Shown: positions 25,962 to 35,400, counted from the stretch's first letter. The stretch is DNA of 64,000 bases from Candidatus Freyarchaeota archaeon (GCA_030587365.1 JAUQZE010000050.1:24451-88450); one strand, 5' to 3'. Made by a program: numbers and translations. The notes: generated by a model from the sequence alone, not told the origin.

Positions 25962-27110
25962 TAGCGCTCCTCAAAAGTTTTGCGACTAGCGCGAACGAAA
26001 GAGTCAAATCTTTTTTCGGGTTATATACCTGTTTTGGTGGTGTGTGTGGTTCTCCGGGGTGATGAGTGGCTCCTACGGGTGTTGGCGAAGAAGTGTAAGG
26101 ACGCCAAGGAGAAGGTGCGCTACCTAGCTTTGCACGCCCTGAGCAAAGGTTACGCGGTCTCTTCAGTGGCCGAGATATTCTGCGTGGATGAGGCTACCAT
26201 CTATCGCTGGATAGAAAGATGGCAGGTTGAGAGGAACCTCGCCGACCAGCCCAAAGAAGGAAGACCCCCAAAACTGGCGGAGAAGGATAAAGGGGAAATC
26301 AGGAAGCTCGTAGAAGAAAACGATCCCAAAAGACACGGAGTTAACGCGAGTTTTTGGGACTGCCGGGAACTGCGTCTATATTTCCTTAGGAGGGGAAAAG
26401 ATGTTTCCCAAGAGACTATAAGACGGTGCCTGAGAGGGATGGGGGCGCGCTACGTGAAGGCGGAAATCGAGTACGCGGAGGCTGACGAGGATGAAAGGGA
26501 GAACTTCGCCCAGCGTTTTCTCCAAGACCTGGCTTCCAAGCCTGACTCTGTAGTCCTTCTCTTCCAAGACGAGACGTCAGTAGGGTGCTCCCCGAGAAAG
26601 GGTTATGGGTGGACTTTTGGGGAGAGACTGGTGGTCAAAGCCCCTCAGACCGATAGGAGAAGGATGAACTGCTTCGGGGCTGTGAACCCCCTCGAGGGGA
26701 GAGTAATCCAGATGACCACCAGGGAAGCTAAAGCCCCGGCCTTCGTCAAGTTTCTGAGGAGGGTAATCAGAGAGTATCCTGGAGGGAGGATATGGGTTTA
26801 CACTGATAACCTGCCGGTGCACAAATCCGGGAGGGTGAAAGGCTTCCTTCAAAACCACCCCCAGGTAGAGTTGAGGTTTCTACCAGCCTACTCCCCCGAC
26901 CTCAACCCCCAGGACCAGTGGTGGAACTTTGAGAGGAAAAAGCTGCTGAACAATCGGTACTTCGCAACCCCACACCAACTGGCAACAGCCATAAGTTGGT
27001 TTGGGCGCAACACACCACCCGAACGCGTCATGAGTGTGTGCCCCCTCACACCCATAGAGAACCTCATACACCAAAAATAAAAAAACTCGCATTACTTTTG
27101 TGGAGCGCTA
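25962..27110 (+). mobile_element. IS630-family insertion sequence, complete
   Basis: Imperfect terminal inverted repeats of about 25 bases: the left end TAGCGCTCCTCAAAAG matches the right end read in reverse as TAGCGCTCCACAAAAG (about 22 of 25 identical). Both ends are flanked by TA, the target duplication of Tc1/mariner-IS630 elements. The element is about 1.15 kb with one transposase gene. Confidence 0.92.
25980..27080 (+). CDS. IS630-family transposase
   Basis: 366 residues. A helix-turn-helix region (VSSVAEIFCVDEATIYRWIE near residues 58-77) is followed by a Pro-rich linker and an RNase H-like DDE domain. The first Asp is in LFQDETSV, the second in WVYTDNLPVHKS, and the third acidic site is in PAYSPDLNPQDQ, where an Asp stands in place of the usual Glu of NPIE. 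TTG 25980 lies inside the terminal repeat; in-frame TTG/GTG codons at 26034-26046 are better starts. The frame is intact, so the copy could be active. Base composition is more GC-rich than its neighbours, as expected for a mobile element. Confidence 0.92.
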   Translation: MRLARTKESNLFSGYIPVLVVCVVLRGDEWLLRVLAKKCKDAKEKVRYLALHALSKGYAVSSVAEIFCVDEATIYRWIERWQVERNLADQPKEGRPPKLAEKDKGEIRKLVEENDPKRHGVNASFWDCRELRLYFLRRGKDVSQETIRRCLRGMGARYVKAEIEYAEADEDERENFAQRFLQDLASKPDSVVLLFQDETSVGCSPRKGYGWTFGERLVVKAPQTDRRRMNCFGAVNPLEGRVIQMTTREAKAPAFVKFLRRVIREYPGGRIWVYTDNLPVHKSGRVKGFLQNHPQVELRFLPAYSPDLNPQDQWWNFERKKLLNNRYFATPHQLATAISWFGRNTPPERVMSVCPLTPIENLIHQK

Positions 27111-27457
27111 TAATTTGGCGAAGTATGAATAAGGGGAGTGTAATCAATCCATTATGTTAATAATTTAGAGTTTTTTTACTATTCTATAATTACTCTCATT
27201 TACGAAGTGTGATGTTTTGCTGGTTTGGTATGCAGTTTCTTGTTGTAATTAATTATTTTTAAGAGGGGTTTAAAATATTTTATTACTTATATTGAATAAG
27301 GCTATTGTATGCACTTGAAAATGGAAAGGTATCTATGTGTAATGTGAGAGTAGTTATATGCGATTATAGTCTTGAGAGGGTTACTTTCAGATTTGGTAGT
27401 TGAGATTGTTGCTTTGGAATGGGATGTTTAGGATTACCTTTTTAGGGGATGTTTATA
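27111..27457. other. Intergenic region without recognised features
   Basis: AT-rich spacer between the IS630 right end and the radical SAM gene. No ORF, repeat or RNA-like stem was found; it presumably carries the promoter of the downstream operon. Confidence 0.4.
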
Positions 27458-28543
27458 TTGGACGAATCTGAGTCTTCAGGAATCAGCAAGGACGATAAGT
27501 CGAAGCGTAGGGAGGCTGCGTTAAAGGCTTGGAAAACTATACGGAGTGGAAAGCGTAGAGCCGCCGCGAAGACATCAAAGCATTTAGAAGATTTTATCTC
27601 CATCAAGAAGATTAGTTCGATAAAACATCCAGAATCTCAAAAACCAACTGCGAAGAGGTATGGTGGTGGGCTTGTATGCCAGTTTGAGAAGACCCCGCCT
27701 AATATTGCGTGTGGCAGATTCTGGGAGCTTAGATGGGCTTTTGGGTGTCCATTAAACTGTGCTTACTGCTACCTGAGGGGCACGACTAGGGGTAACATGA
27801 AACCCAGACCTGTGAAGCTAGAATACGTGTTAGCCGCCTTAGAAGAAGTGTTTAATGATCCGAATTTTAATGAGGGTAAGCCTGCTCTCTTCAATAGTGG
27901 TGAGTTATGCGACTCGCTAATGTTTCCGGGTATAATGGATAAAATAGCGGATAAATTTGATGGGCAGAATAAACACAAGTTAGTAACCTTGACCAAATTT
28001 GGTGTTGGTAACGCTAAGTTCCTGATTGAGAAGCCGAGGAAGAATGTTATCTGTGCGTGGAGTATAAATGCTACTGAGGTAGCCAAACGCTGGGAAACTC
28101 TCGCACCGCTGCCGGAGGAGAGGATTAAAGCTGCCAAAATGGTTAGTGAAGCTGGGTACGAGGTTTGGGTAAGGATTGACCCTATTTTTCCTGTAAAGGG
28201 TTGGAGGAAAGGTTACGGGGATATAGTTTACAGTCTTCTTTCAAACTTGGAGCCGGGGAGAATAATACTGGGTACGCCGAGGGGGCTCTGGAAAACTATT
28301 CATTATGCCGAGAAAGCGGGCTTGGATATCTCATGGGCTAGATACTTTAGCGATGCTGAAACAGGCTGGGGCAAGAAGTTATCCTTCACTCTCAGAAAGG
28401 GGATTTATGAATTCATGTATGATAAGCTCACAGCTTTAGGTTACAATAAAACGCGTATATCGATTTGTAAGGAAACAAGAGAGCTTCTGGATGCTCTGGG
28501 GGTGAAATACGCTCCTTTAACCTGTCAGTGTTATAGCTACTAA
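27458..28543 (+). CDS. Radical SAM protein, SPL-like, first of a pair
   Basis: About 361 residues. The cluster-binding motif is FGCPLNCAYCYLRG near residue 97. Further conserved-looking blocks are NSGELCDSL near 146, KLVTLTKFG near 175, WSINATEVAKRWE near 200, RIDPIFPVKGW near 240, and a C-terminal C-x-C-Y-S-Y. TTG 27458 lies about 5-9 bases after AGGGG; ATG 27449 is in frame but too close to the SD. It heads a run with a paralogue and a TcmP-like protein, so it probably works with them, perhaps in nucleic-acid modification or repair. Confidence 0.8.
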   Translation: MDESESSGISKDDKSKRREAALKAWKTIRSGKRRAAAKTSKHLEDFISIKKISSIKHPESQKPTAKRYGGGLVCQFEKTPPNIACGRFWELRWAFGCPLNCAYCYLRGTTRGNMKPRPVKLEYVLAALEEVFNDPNFNEGKPALFNSGELCDSLMFPGIMDKIADKFDGQNKHKLVTLTKFGVGNAKFLIEKPRKNVICAWSINATEVAKRWETLAPLPEERIKAAKMVSEAGYEVWVRIDPIFPVKGWRKGYGDIVYSLLSNLEPGRIILGTPRGLWKTIHYAEKAGLDISWARYFSDAETGWGKKLSFTLRKGIYEFMYDKLTALGYNKTRISICKETRELLDALGVKYAPLTCQCYSY

Positions 28544-28708
28544 TCTCCAAAAGGAATTTGGAACGAAATTGAGTTTATTTATTGCATCTCTTTTATGATT
28601 CCCCAATGAAACCGTTTCTCTTAATAAGATTTGAAACATGGTGAAAAAAGGGGGGTAAATATAATAAATTCTAGAAAGTCATATTATGTATAATTTCTGT
28701 AACGTGAC

Positions 28709-29725
28709 TTGAAATTTGAGAAGGCTCGGAGGATTCCCAAGTTGAAGGTTGTCTTAAAAGAGGTGGTAAATCTAAGTGGTGAGAGGAAGGTTGTTGTTGA
28801 TAGAGTGGGGGATGGCTCGATAATTAAGCTGTTCGATAAGACTCCCCCGCCTCAGAAGCCAACGGATGTTGTTTGCCCGCATTTTCTGGAGTTGAAGTGG
28901 GCTAACGGTTGCTACTTTAACTGTGCCTGGTGCTACCTGAACGGAACCTACAGATTTCATCCTGACTGGAAGAATGGGAAGCCAAACATCAAAAACTTTG
29001 AGAAAATTGAAGAACACTTGAAGGCTTTCCTATTAGGCGATGGCATTCAGCCTGAAATCTTGAATGCAGGAGAGTTGTCTGACTCCTTACTAGCGGAGGA
29101 TAGGGGTAATGGAGAACCGCCTTTCTCAAAATTCGTAATTGATATGTTTAGTGCCTATGACTCTGAAGGAAAACATAAAGTTCTATTTTTAACTAAAGGC
29201 ACAAACGTCAAGAACCTAATAGAGTTAAGCGATGAGGGGAGTAAAAGAATAATTATGAGTTTCAGTTTAAACGCTGACATTGTAGCTAGGAGATGGGAGA
29301 AGAAGGCTCCATCCGTTAACGCGAGGATAAAAGTTGCTAGAAAGGTTTGGGATGCGGGCTACACAACAAGAGTTCGTATAGATCCAATGGTTCCCGTAGA
29401 GGGATGGAGGAAGCATTATACTGATTTAGTTGATAAAATATTTTCTAACTTCACACCAGAGAGAATAACATTGGGCTCTTTGAGAGGTTTAACCACAACA
29501 ATAAGAAAGGCGAAGGATAGGTCTTGGGTTGTGTACCTCTCAGAAAAGTCGAATTGGGGTAGAAAAATCGATTCTGAGACTAGATATGGAGCATATGCGT
29601 TCATTATGGAGCAGTTAGAAAAGGAATATGATTACAAACATGTTGCGCTGTGTAAAGAAACAATTGAGATGTGGACAAAATTGGGAATGGACTACAAGCA
29701 AATTAAGTGCAACTGCACCCTATAA
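28709..29725 (+). CDS. Radical SAM protein, SPL-like, second of a pair
   Basis: 338 residues paralogous to the preceding gene. It has WANGCYFNCAWCYLNGT near residue 66, NAGELSDSL near 112, LFLTKG near 158, RIDPMVPVEGW near 222, and a C-terminal C-N-C. Spacing and motifs match gene by gene, which indicates duplication followed by divergence. The start is TTG after a weak GTGA. Its 3' end lies within 15 bases of the TcmP-like start, so they form one operon. Confidence 0.8.
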   Translation: MKFEKARRIPKLKVVLKEVVNLSGERKVVVDRVGDGSIIKLFDKTPPPQKPTDVVCPHFLELKWANGCYFNCAWCYLNGTYRFHPDWKNGKPNIKNFEKIEEHLKAFLLGDGIQPEILNAGELSDSLLAEDRGNGEPPFSKFVIDMFSAYDSEGKHKVLFLTKGTNVKNLIELSDEGSKRIIMSFSLNADIVARRWEKKAPSVNARIKVARKVWDAGYTTRVRIDPMVPVEGWRKHYTDLVDKIFSNFTPERITLGSLRGLTTTIRKAKDRSWVVYLSEKSNWGRKIDSETRYGAYAFIMEQLEKEYDYKHVALCKETIEMWTKLGMDYKQIKCNCTL

Positions 29726-29739
29726 AGGGGAGTGTGGAG

Positions 29740-30681
29740 TTGAGCGTTAGAAACTGGGTAGAAAAATACAGAAATGCGGTTCAAAACGCAGAGTTAATAG
29801 AGTTGGTAGATGCCCCAGATTTATTTTGTAATCAGGTAGGTGCTTGGGCTTTTCTGAAACTAGCATTCCTATGGAACTATGCATATTACACGTACATACC
29901 AATAATTGGCAGAAGATATAGTAATATGTGTTATGTAGACCTCTTCTCGGGATCTGGATTAGACCAATTTAGTGATTGTAGCGGCAACCCTCAACTCATA
30001 TTAGGCTCTCCACTACTAATGGCTACTATTAATAGTCAATACCCTTTTAAAACATGTTTTTTCTTTGAAGCTAACTCGGAATGCGCTGATACTTTAAGTA
30101 GGCGTCTCCACAAACTGGAAGAGTCTAGTAGACTAACTTGTAAATATTATGAACTTTTCTGTGACTGTAACAAAGACATTGATAAAGTTATAAATAACTT
30201 AAAAGGCCTTGATGGATGTCACTTTCTGCTATTTGTGGACCCTTTCTCAACAGAAATTAAATGGGAAACAATGGAGAAACTGTTAAAATTAAACTATCCG
30301 TCTTTTGACATGATCTTTAACTTTCAACCCTTCGGAGTAAACAGGAAAAGCTACAACCCCAAGACTATAACTGAATTTTTAGGAGATTCAGATTACAATG
30401 CCTATAAGCATACTGATGAAAGAATCTTAGAAGCATTGGAAAATCAGTATCTGCAGAAATTAAGGAAGTTCCCAAACATTGTAAAAGTAATTAAACGTGT
30501 GCGAATCAAATCTGGCACTGGCAGCTTCTATTACGACCTCATATTTACAACCAGAAAAGCGGGATCTCCTTGGGTTAAAAACATAGATTATCTAAAAAAG
30601 GTGATTGAAAAATTAACTGGTTACAGTGTTTCTATAATCTTCGATCCTACAATCAAAACATTGAATCAACACATCAAGTAA
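29740..30681 (+). CDS. Three-Cys-motif partner protein (TcmP-like)
   Basis: About 314 residues with the TcmP outline: a helical N terminus with KLAFLWNYAYYTYIP, then YVDLFSGSGLDQF near residue 78, GSPLLM near 98, FFEANSECA near 115 and LLFVDPFS near 168. This is a methyltransferase-like alpha/beta layout. TcmP proteins are encoded next to radical SAM-like three-Cys proteins, which is what is seen here with two such genes. I chose TTG 29740, which has GGGGAG about 7 bases upstream; GTG 29707 would overlap the previous gene. Confidence 0.82.
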   Translation: MSVRNWVEKYRNAVQNAELIELVDAPDLFCNQVGAWAFLKLAFLWNYAYYTYIPIIGRRYSNMCYVDLFSGSGLDQFSDCSGNPQLILGSPLLMATINSQYPFKTCFFFEANSECADTLSRRLHKLEESSRLTCKYYELFCDCNKDIDKVINNLKGLDGCHFLLFVDPFSTEIKWETMEKLLKLNYPSFDMIFNFQPFGVNRKSYNPKTITEFLGDSDYNAYKHTDERILEALENQYLQKLRKFPNIVKVIKRVRIKSGTGSFYYDLIFTTRKAGSPWVKNIDYLKKVIEKLTGYSVSIIFDPTIKTLNQHIK

Positions 30682-30882
30682 CTCTGAACGACTTACTGAG
30701 TGGATGTTATATGTTAATGTATCTTTATTAAAAATTATTTAATCACGTCTTGAACTTGATTCAAAGAAGCTGTGGATAGGTTTAGTGATTTTATGACTTC
30801 GGATGGTTTTACTTTGGATACTAAAATACTCAAAATGAGATTTCATTAGTTCTAGATGGTAAGACAATGTTAATATTTACTC

Positions 30883-31104
30883 TTGGTGAAAGTTAAGTTT
30901 GAGAAGGGCACACTTACCTTGTTTGGTGAGTCTAAACTTTGTGAAAGAAATGATTTGGTTGGAATGAATGGTGCTTACTTTCATCCAGATTTGTTATTCG
31001 CATTTTCATGTGATGAAGTTTTTGATGCGTGGGAATGGATCGGTAGTGAAGTGGGTGAGTCTTTCTACCAGATGTCTAAATGGTTAACAGGTTCCTTTGT
31101 TTAA
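30883..31104 (+). CDS. Small hypothetical protein, 73 aa
   Basis: Not recognised. It begins VKVKFEKGTLTLFGES, a beta-strand-like N terminus, and ends in an aromatic helix. It overlaps the following ORF by 25 bases in another frame. It may be one piece of a broken longer gene spanning 30883-31741. Confidence 0.4.
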   Translation: MVKVKFEKGTLTLFGESKLCERNDLVGMNGAYFHPDLLFAFSCDEVFDAWEWIGSEVGESFYQMSKWLTGSFV

Positions 31105-31139
31105 GAGCGGTCGTAACAAGAGTTATAACCCTTGCAGTA

Positions 31140-31367
31140 ATGACTCCTATGAGTGTGGCTGTTAAGCTTTTTAAACTTTCCAAGTTGATTGATACTAAAC
31201 CGAAAATTGATGAATTAAAAAAAGCATTAAAGGGAAATGTGAAATCTTGGACCCGAGATCAGACCATGGGTTGGTATGATAAAGTTGAGCAAACAGTTCG
31301 TTTCTTTGCAACCTTGAATCTGAATTTGAATGCGCATTATTTTCACTTGAATGCGGTTTACCAGTGA
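31140..31367 (+). CDS. Small hypothetical protein, about 75 aa
   Basis: An unrecognised helical protein containing SKLIDTKPKIDELKKALKGN. The ATG 31140 start is a guess; the frame is open from 31080. Its TGA overlaps the GTG start of the next ORF, suggesting coupling or a frameshifted gene. Confidence 0.4.
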   Translation: MTPMSVAVKLFKLSKLIDTKPKIDELKKALKGNVKSWTRDQTMGWYDKVEQTVRFFATLNLNLNAHYFHLNAVYQ

Positions 31368-31741
31368 GGCTGTCAAAAAAGCCAGATATGTATGTGGGTG
31401 AAATAGCAGTTGATGTGAAAAAACTATCTTGGGACCAGTCACTTCCTCGGTTAAAATATACACGAAAGATTATTGAGCGAGCTGACCAAGCTTTCCAAAG
31501 ACAAGGCGCGGAATTAGTTGGAATTGGTATCGGAATGCCTTTAATACTGCTTGGTTTGGCAGAAAAGAGCGCATCTGGAATCGGTAGGAAAGAATTCTGC
31601 GTAGCACTTGAAAATGGTTTAGCCCTTGCAAAAGAGGGGAGAAAACCTGTGTTTCTCTTTTATAATAATCCTTGGACTGGTGATGTCTGGGCGAGAACTA
31701 AAGCGAAGATTGAGTCTTCTCTCGATCCTCCTAAAAAGTAG
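31364..31741 (+). CDS. Hypothetical protein, 125 aa
   Basis: Not recognised. A central Gly-rich helix (LVGIGIGMPLILLGLAEKSA) is followed by KPVFLFYNNPWTGDVWARTK. It starts at GTG, overlapping the preceding stop by four bases. The two may have been one gene. Downstream 31742-31971 has no convincing gene, only an 11-codon ATG frame at about 31887. Confidence 0.45.
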   Translation: MRLSKKPDMYVGEIAVDVKKLSWDQSLPRLKYTRKIIERADQAFQRQGAELVGIGIGMPLILLGLAEKSASGIGRKEFCVALENGLALAKEGRKPVFLFYNNPWTGDVWARTKAKIESSLDPPKK

Positions 31742-31971
31742 TTTGGGTTTGAACCTTCAAAGAATAACTAAAAAATAACCTTCACTCACAAACATAATTA
31801 GAGAAAAAAACCTGTAAACACAACCGCATAGCAAACAACACCATAAGAACTGCAAAACGTCTCGAAATTTTGTGGGGAGACAGATTATGGCTATATTTGA
31901 GAAAGAGGTATTGGAAAGGTAGTATAATTTAAAAGGCTATCTTTCCTTCTAATTAAATATGAGGGGTAAAG

Positions 31972-33534
31972 ATGATTTTCGAAAAAATAGAACCTGCACT
32001 AAGAGAAAGAGCCAAAGAGATAGAAAACTTTTGTTCCAGGAAATTGGACTATCTTCATGGACTGAACTGTTTCAGATACTATACCGATCATGGTCCAGCA
32101 CATTCTAAAGCTATTTTGGAGCTGTTTGGAAAGCTTCTCGATAGCATATCACTTAAAAAGGGAGGTCGACTGAATGAATACGAATATTTTATTTTATATA
32201 ATTCAGCTTGGTGTCATGATTTGGGATTATTATCAACAGAAGAAGATAGGGATCTTAAAGAGAAGTTTTCGTTTACTAAGTTTTGTGAATTCATTAGAAA
32301 AAATCACTCTAGAAGAAGTTTTAATTTCATAAATAATAAGTGGAGAGATATGGGAATTCAAAATGAAACAGAAGCAAATTTAATAGGAATTATCTGTAAG
32401 GTACATAGTGCTGAGGAAGATATAAATCAACTTTCTGAAGATTTAGCTATTCCTATAGAAAATAATGTCAAAACTGTTAGAACAAGATTTCTTGCTGCTT
32501 TATTGAGATTGGCAGACACTTTAGACGCAAAATGGGATAGACTTCCTCCTCGTGAAAATATAAACGAAGAGATAAGCGAAATTTCACGACAACAAATTAT
32601 GGAATATTGGAAACATGAAGTAGTAAGAAGAATCAATATTGACCATGAAAGGGAAGAAATATTAGTTGATATTCTTATAAAAAGGGAATATCCACCAAAG
32701 GCCGATATAGTAGGAAAGGTTAAGAAAAAACTTGAGAGTGAATTAGAATCTGTAAGAAAAATTTTGGAGGATTATGGTATATCCCTTAATTTCAAGTTTT
32801 CGGTCAATGAATCTCAAATAAAAGAAAGACTTGGCGAAGAGGAGTTGGAGGCCTATTCAGACGCATACAAATATTACGAAGAACTTAGTTTGGTAGAAGA
32901 GATAAAGAATCCAATAAAAAGTATGATTTTTGAGATTGTTTCTGAAAATTACCCTGTAAGCGCTGCAACAATTTACGAAGCGAAAGATATGAAAAATAGA
33001 ATAAGCTATCAAGGATTCTTGAACCATTTGGAGGAATTAGTTCTCGAAGGTTATATACTAGAAGAAAAAAATCTTTATACGCCCAATTTGGAGAAGTGGG
33101 TTTTAATAAAAAAATTAGAATCAATTGACAGGGCTATGTGGGAAGGAAGGATTGGAGAATTTTATGTGGAAAAAAGCTTGGATAATAATTGGGAGCCGTA
33201 TTTTAAATTATCACATCCCAAATTAAATGGTAGGCAGATTTTCGAAATTCTATTAGAACACTTAGAAAAATTAGGTAAAGAAAGAGACTGGGAAGAGGTT
33301 TGGTACCAAGTTTATGATTATAGAAGGCATGTAAGTTTTAAGAAGAACAAGCGGGCTATAATTCAACTCAAGCTCTTTAAGAATTGGTTTTTCCCTTATG
33401 AATGGCGGTTTCACATTTCACACTGGGACAGAGAGATTAAAGATGAAGATCTAATTAAAATTATCTCCGAATTAGGAAAAAAGGTAAGTTTAAAAAATAG
33501 CAAGCTAAAAAAATTAGAGCCTAAATTATCATAG
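31972..33534 (+). CDS. HD-domain phosphohydrolase of the conflict-system type (HD-CE-like)
   Basis: 520 residues. The N-terminal half has an HD fold: YYTDHGPAHSKAILELF near residue 36, AWCHDLGLL near 78, and LLRLADTLDAKWDRLP near 175. The TDHGxxH form matches HD domains seen in predicted antiviral and chaperone-like conflict systems. The C-terminal half (residues 300-500) is helical with a winged-helix-like segment (VSAATIYEAKDMKNRISYQG) and a Trp-rich end. The likely activity is hydrolysis of nucleotides or phosphodiesters, with the C terminus as sensor. The AlbA-type gene starts 114 bases downstream on the same strand. Confidence 0.75.
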   Translation: MIFEKIEPALRERAKEIENFCSRKLDYLHGLNCFRYYTDHGPAHSKAILELFGKLLDSISLKKGGRLNEYEYFILYNSAWCHDLGLLSTEEDRDLKEKFSFTKFCEFIRKNHSRRSFNFINNKWRDMGIQNETEANLIGIICKVHSAEEDINQLSEDLAIPIENNVKTVRTRFLAALLRLADTLDAKWDRLPPRENINEEISEISRQQIMEYWKHEVVRRINIDHEREEILVDILIKREYPPKADIVGKVKKKLESELESVRKILEDYGISLNFKFSVNESQIKERLGEEELEAYSDAYKYYEELSLVEEIKNPIKSMIFEIVSENYPVSAATIYEAKDMKNRISYQGFLNHLEELVLEGYILEEKNLYTPNLEKWVLIKKLESIDRAMWEGRIGEFYVEKSLDNNWEPYFKLSHPKLNGRQIFEILLEHLEKLGKERDWEEVWYQVYDYRRHVSFKKNKRAIIQLKLFKNWFFPYEWRFHISHWDREIKDEDLIKIISELGKKVSLKNSKLKKLEPKLS

Positions 33535-33647
33535 ACTCTTGAAAGCCGTTTGTTAATATTAACATATCAAGTATAGGTGATATGTTTTTTGGGAAAATAG
33601 TAAAAATAATATAAAAATCTAGGCATGAGTTAACTAGGTTATGTGAA

Positions 33648-34901
33648 ATGTCATATCATCAAAAACTAATAGAAGAGGTAGTTGGGAAGATTGAAAACCG
33701 AAGAAACAGCTACGGTTCTGTTCTAGTGAAAAGCACAATAGTTAAGCAAGACAGTGCTTGGAAAAACAGTGTTACCAAAATTCTCCCGTTGCACAAGTCT
33801 GAAACCTATGTTACTAAAGAGAAACTTGACTATGGAAACTTCGTTTTATTTGAAGAACTCATTTCTCTTGATAACCTAATCGAAATAATAAGAAAGTTGC
33901 CTGAGAAAGGAACTGCGACTATCACTTTAGGAGACTACGAAGTCCAAGTTGAGGGTGAAGGTTTACAAGATGGGTACGAATATGATAGTGGTGAAGAGTA
34001 TCTTAGTATTGGATGGTCTTTCGAGAGGTATCATTACAGAAGCCCTTCGAGAATACACCCAAAAGAGCCAATAGTATCGAAGGATTTGCCACTTTTCCCC
34101 AATTTTCAAAAGGCCGTTAACGAGCGTATAGGCATAGATATTGTACGGTACTCAGAACTCTATAGTATCGTCATATGTTTGCCAAAATATGAGGCGAAAA
34201 TAGAGGAAGTGAATATTGGATCCACAGAAATAAGAGTAAAAGTCCAACCCAGAGATACGAATATTGAAAACTTAATAGGTAAGCTCTACTGTGAGAGAGA
34301 AAATGAAGTAAAACACGTAGATATTGAATTTAAAGATAAAGTGGAGATTACTTCGATTGGGTTCAAGCCAGACTTCTTGTATATAATATTGATGGCAAAA
34401 ACCGATAATGAGGTGCTTGATAGTAGACGATATTCTAGTCGACAACTATTACCGAAAGGGGTTGTTATTGACATCCCAGAGTATGGGATAAGAGAACTAA
34501 TTAGAAACGGGGAAACAGAAACTGTTGAATTTAAGGAAAATATCGGTAAACCGGAAGAATTTGTTGAAACAGTTGTTGCCTTTGCCAACAGCAAAGGAGG
34601 AATAATTATCTTAGGTGTTGATGACCATTCTAAAGTCATTGGTGTTTCTGAAAGATTTAATGAAGACACGATTACCAACATACTAAGGAGTCACTGCGAA
34701 CCTCAAATAAAATGCGAAATAATTAGAAGGCAACTCGACGAGAAAGAAATAGTAATTATCCGTGTGGAGGAAGGTAGAGATAAACCATATATTCTTAAGG
34801 ATAAAGGAGTGTATATTCGAGCGAATGCTACTGATAGAATCTCTAATAGATATGAATTGGATGAAATGTATAGACAGAAACAATTGGGATATCGATCGTA
34901 A
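33648..34901 (+). CDS. AlbA_2/Schlafen-type domain protein
   Basis: 417 residues. The C-terminal 130 residues are an AlbA_2 (AAA_4, Schlafen core-like) domain with ETVEFKENIGKPEEFVETVV, then FANSKGGIIILGVDD and YILKDKGVYIRANATD. The N-terminal 280 residues are beta-rich and unassigned. AlbA_2 domains bind nucleic acid and recur in regulators and defence genes. It lies between an HD-domain gene and two small ORFs on the same strand, a likely multigene unit. Confidence 0.82.
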   Translation: MSYHQKLIEEVVGKIENRRNSYGSVLVKSTIVKQDSAWKNSVTKILPLHKSETYVTKEKLDYGNFVLFEELISLDNLIEIIRKLPEKGTATITLGDYEVQVEGEGLQDGYEYDSGEEYLSIGWSFERYHYRSPSRIHPKEPIVSKDLPLFPNFQKAVNERIGIDIVRYSELYSIVICLPKYEAKIEEVNIGSTEIRVKVQPRDTNIENLIGKLYCERENEVKHVDIEFKDKVEITSIGFKPDFLYIILMAKTDNEVLDSRRYSSRQLLPKGVVIDIPEYGIRELIRNGETETVEFKENIGKPEEFVETVVAFANSKGGIIILGVDDHSKVIGVSERFNEDTITNILRSHCEPQIKCEIIRRQLDEKEIVIIRVEEGRDKPYILKDKGVYIRANATDRISNRYELDEMYRQKQLGYRS

Positions 34902-34937
34902 TAATGATTATCTGCAATTTTTCATTGAATTTTGCAA

Positions 34938-35073
34938 TATGAAGATCTTTATTAATAGTCTACGAGAATTAATTAAATGGATTGGTTCAAAGAAATCTAT
35001 CGAATATAAATTAAATGTTCCAATAGAAAATATTGATGAATGGATTCATAAAAATATTAGAGGAGGGGAATGA
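34938..35073 (+). CDS. Small 44-aa ORF between AlbA-type and zinc-finger genes
   Basis: ATG 34938 gives a helical peptide (start MKIFINSLRELIKWIG) that could be a small DNA-binding or partner protein. No clear SD is visible. The AGGAGGGG at its 3' end serves the next gene, whose start is 3 bases after its stop. Confidence 0.4.
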
Positions 35074-35076
35074 GCA

Positions 35077-35304
35077 GTGGGAAAATACAATCGTCTAAAA
35101 ATATTAAAGGAGACAAAGGCAAGGTCTCACCATGTTTGCCACAGGTGTGGGAAAGGAATACTCCCTGATGAAATATATTATCGAGAACATATCGAAGATA
35201 AATTCCTTCACAACTTGCATGCTAAGAAATATTGCTCATCTTGCTATGAAAAATACGGAAATGATTTATTATTGAAGAGAAAAAGATATTCAAAATTGCA
35301 CTAA
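35077..35304 (+). CDS. Small zinc-finger protein, 75 aa
   Basis: CHRCGKGILPDEIYY near residue 21 and CSSCYEKYG near residue 53 form a two-knuckle zinc site. The spacing recalls HNH-like or treble-clef fingers, though a catalytic His-Asn pair is not evident. GTG 35077 is preceded by AGGAGGGG. It ends the HD/AlbA gene run. Confidence 0.65.
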   Translation: MGKYNRLKILKETKARSHHVCHRCGKGILPDEIYYREHIEDKFLHNLHAKKYCSSCYEKYGNDLLLKRKRYSKLH

Positions 35305-35400
35305 TCCGCGACTATGCGTTTGTCAGTACTTAAATTGAAACTCGTATCACCTTAGACGCAAAAAACTTGTTATTTTCAAATATTTGAAGTTAGAAAAAAA

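Noticed and set aside
34762..35073. A 103-codon frame overlapping the AlbA-type gene
   Set aside because: Only its last 44 codons lie outside the AlbA-type gene and look coding; the first part is an out-of-frame shadow.
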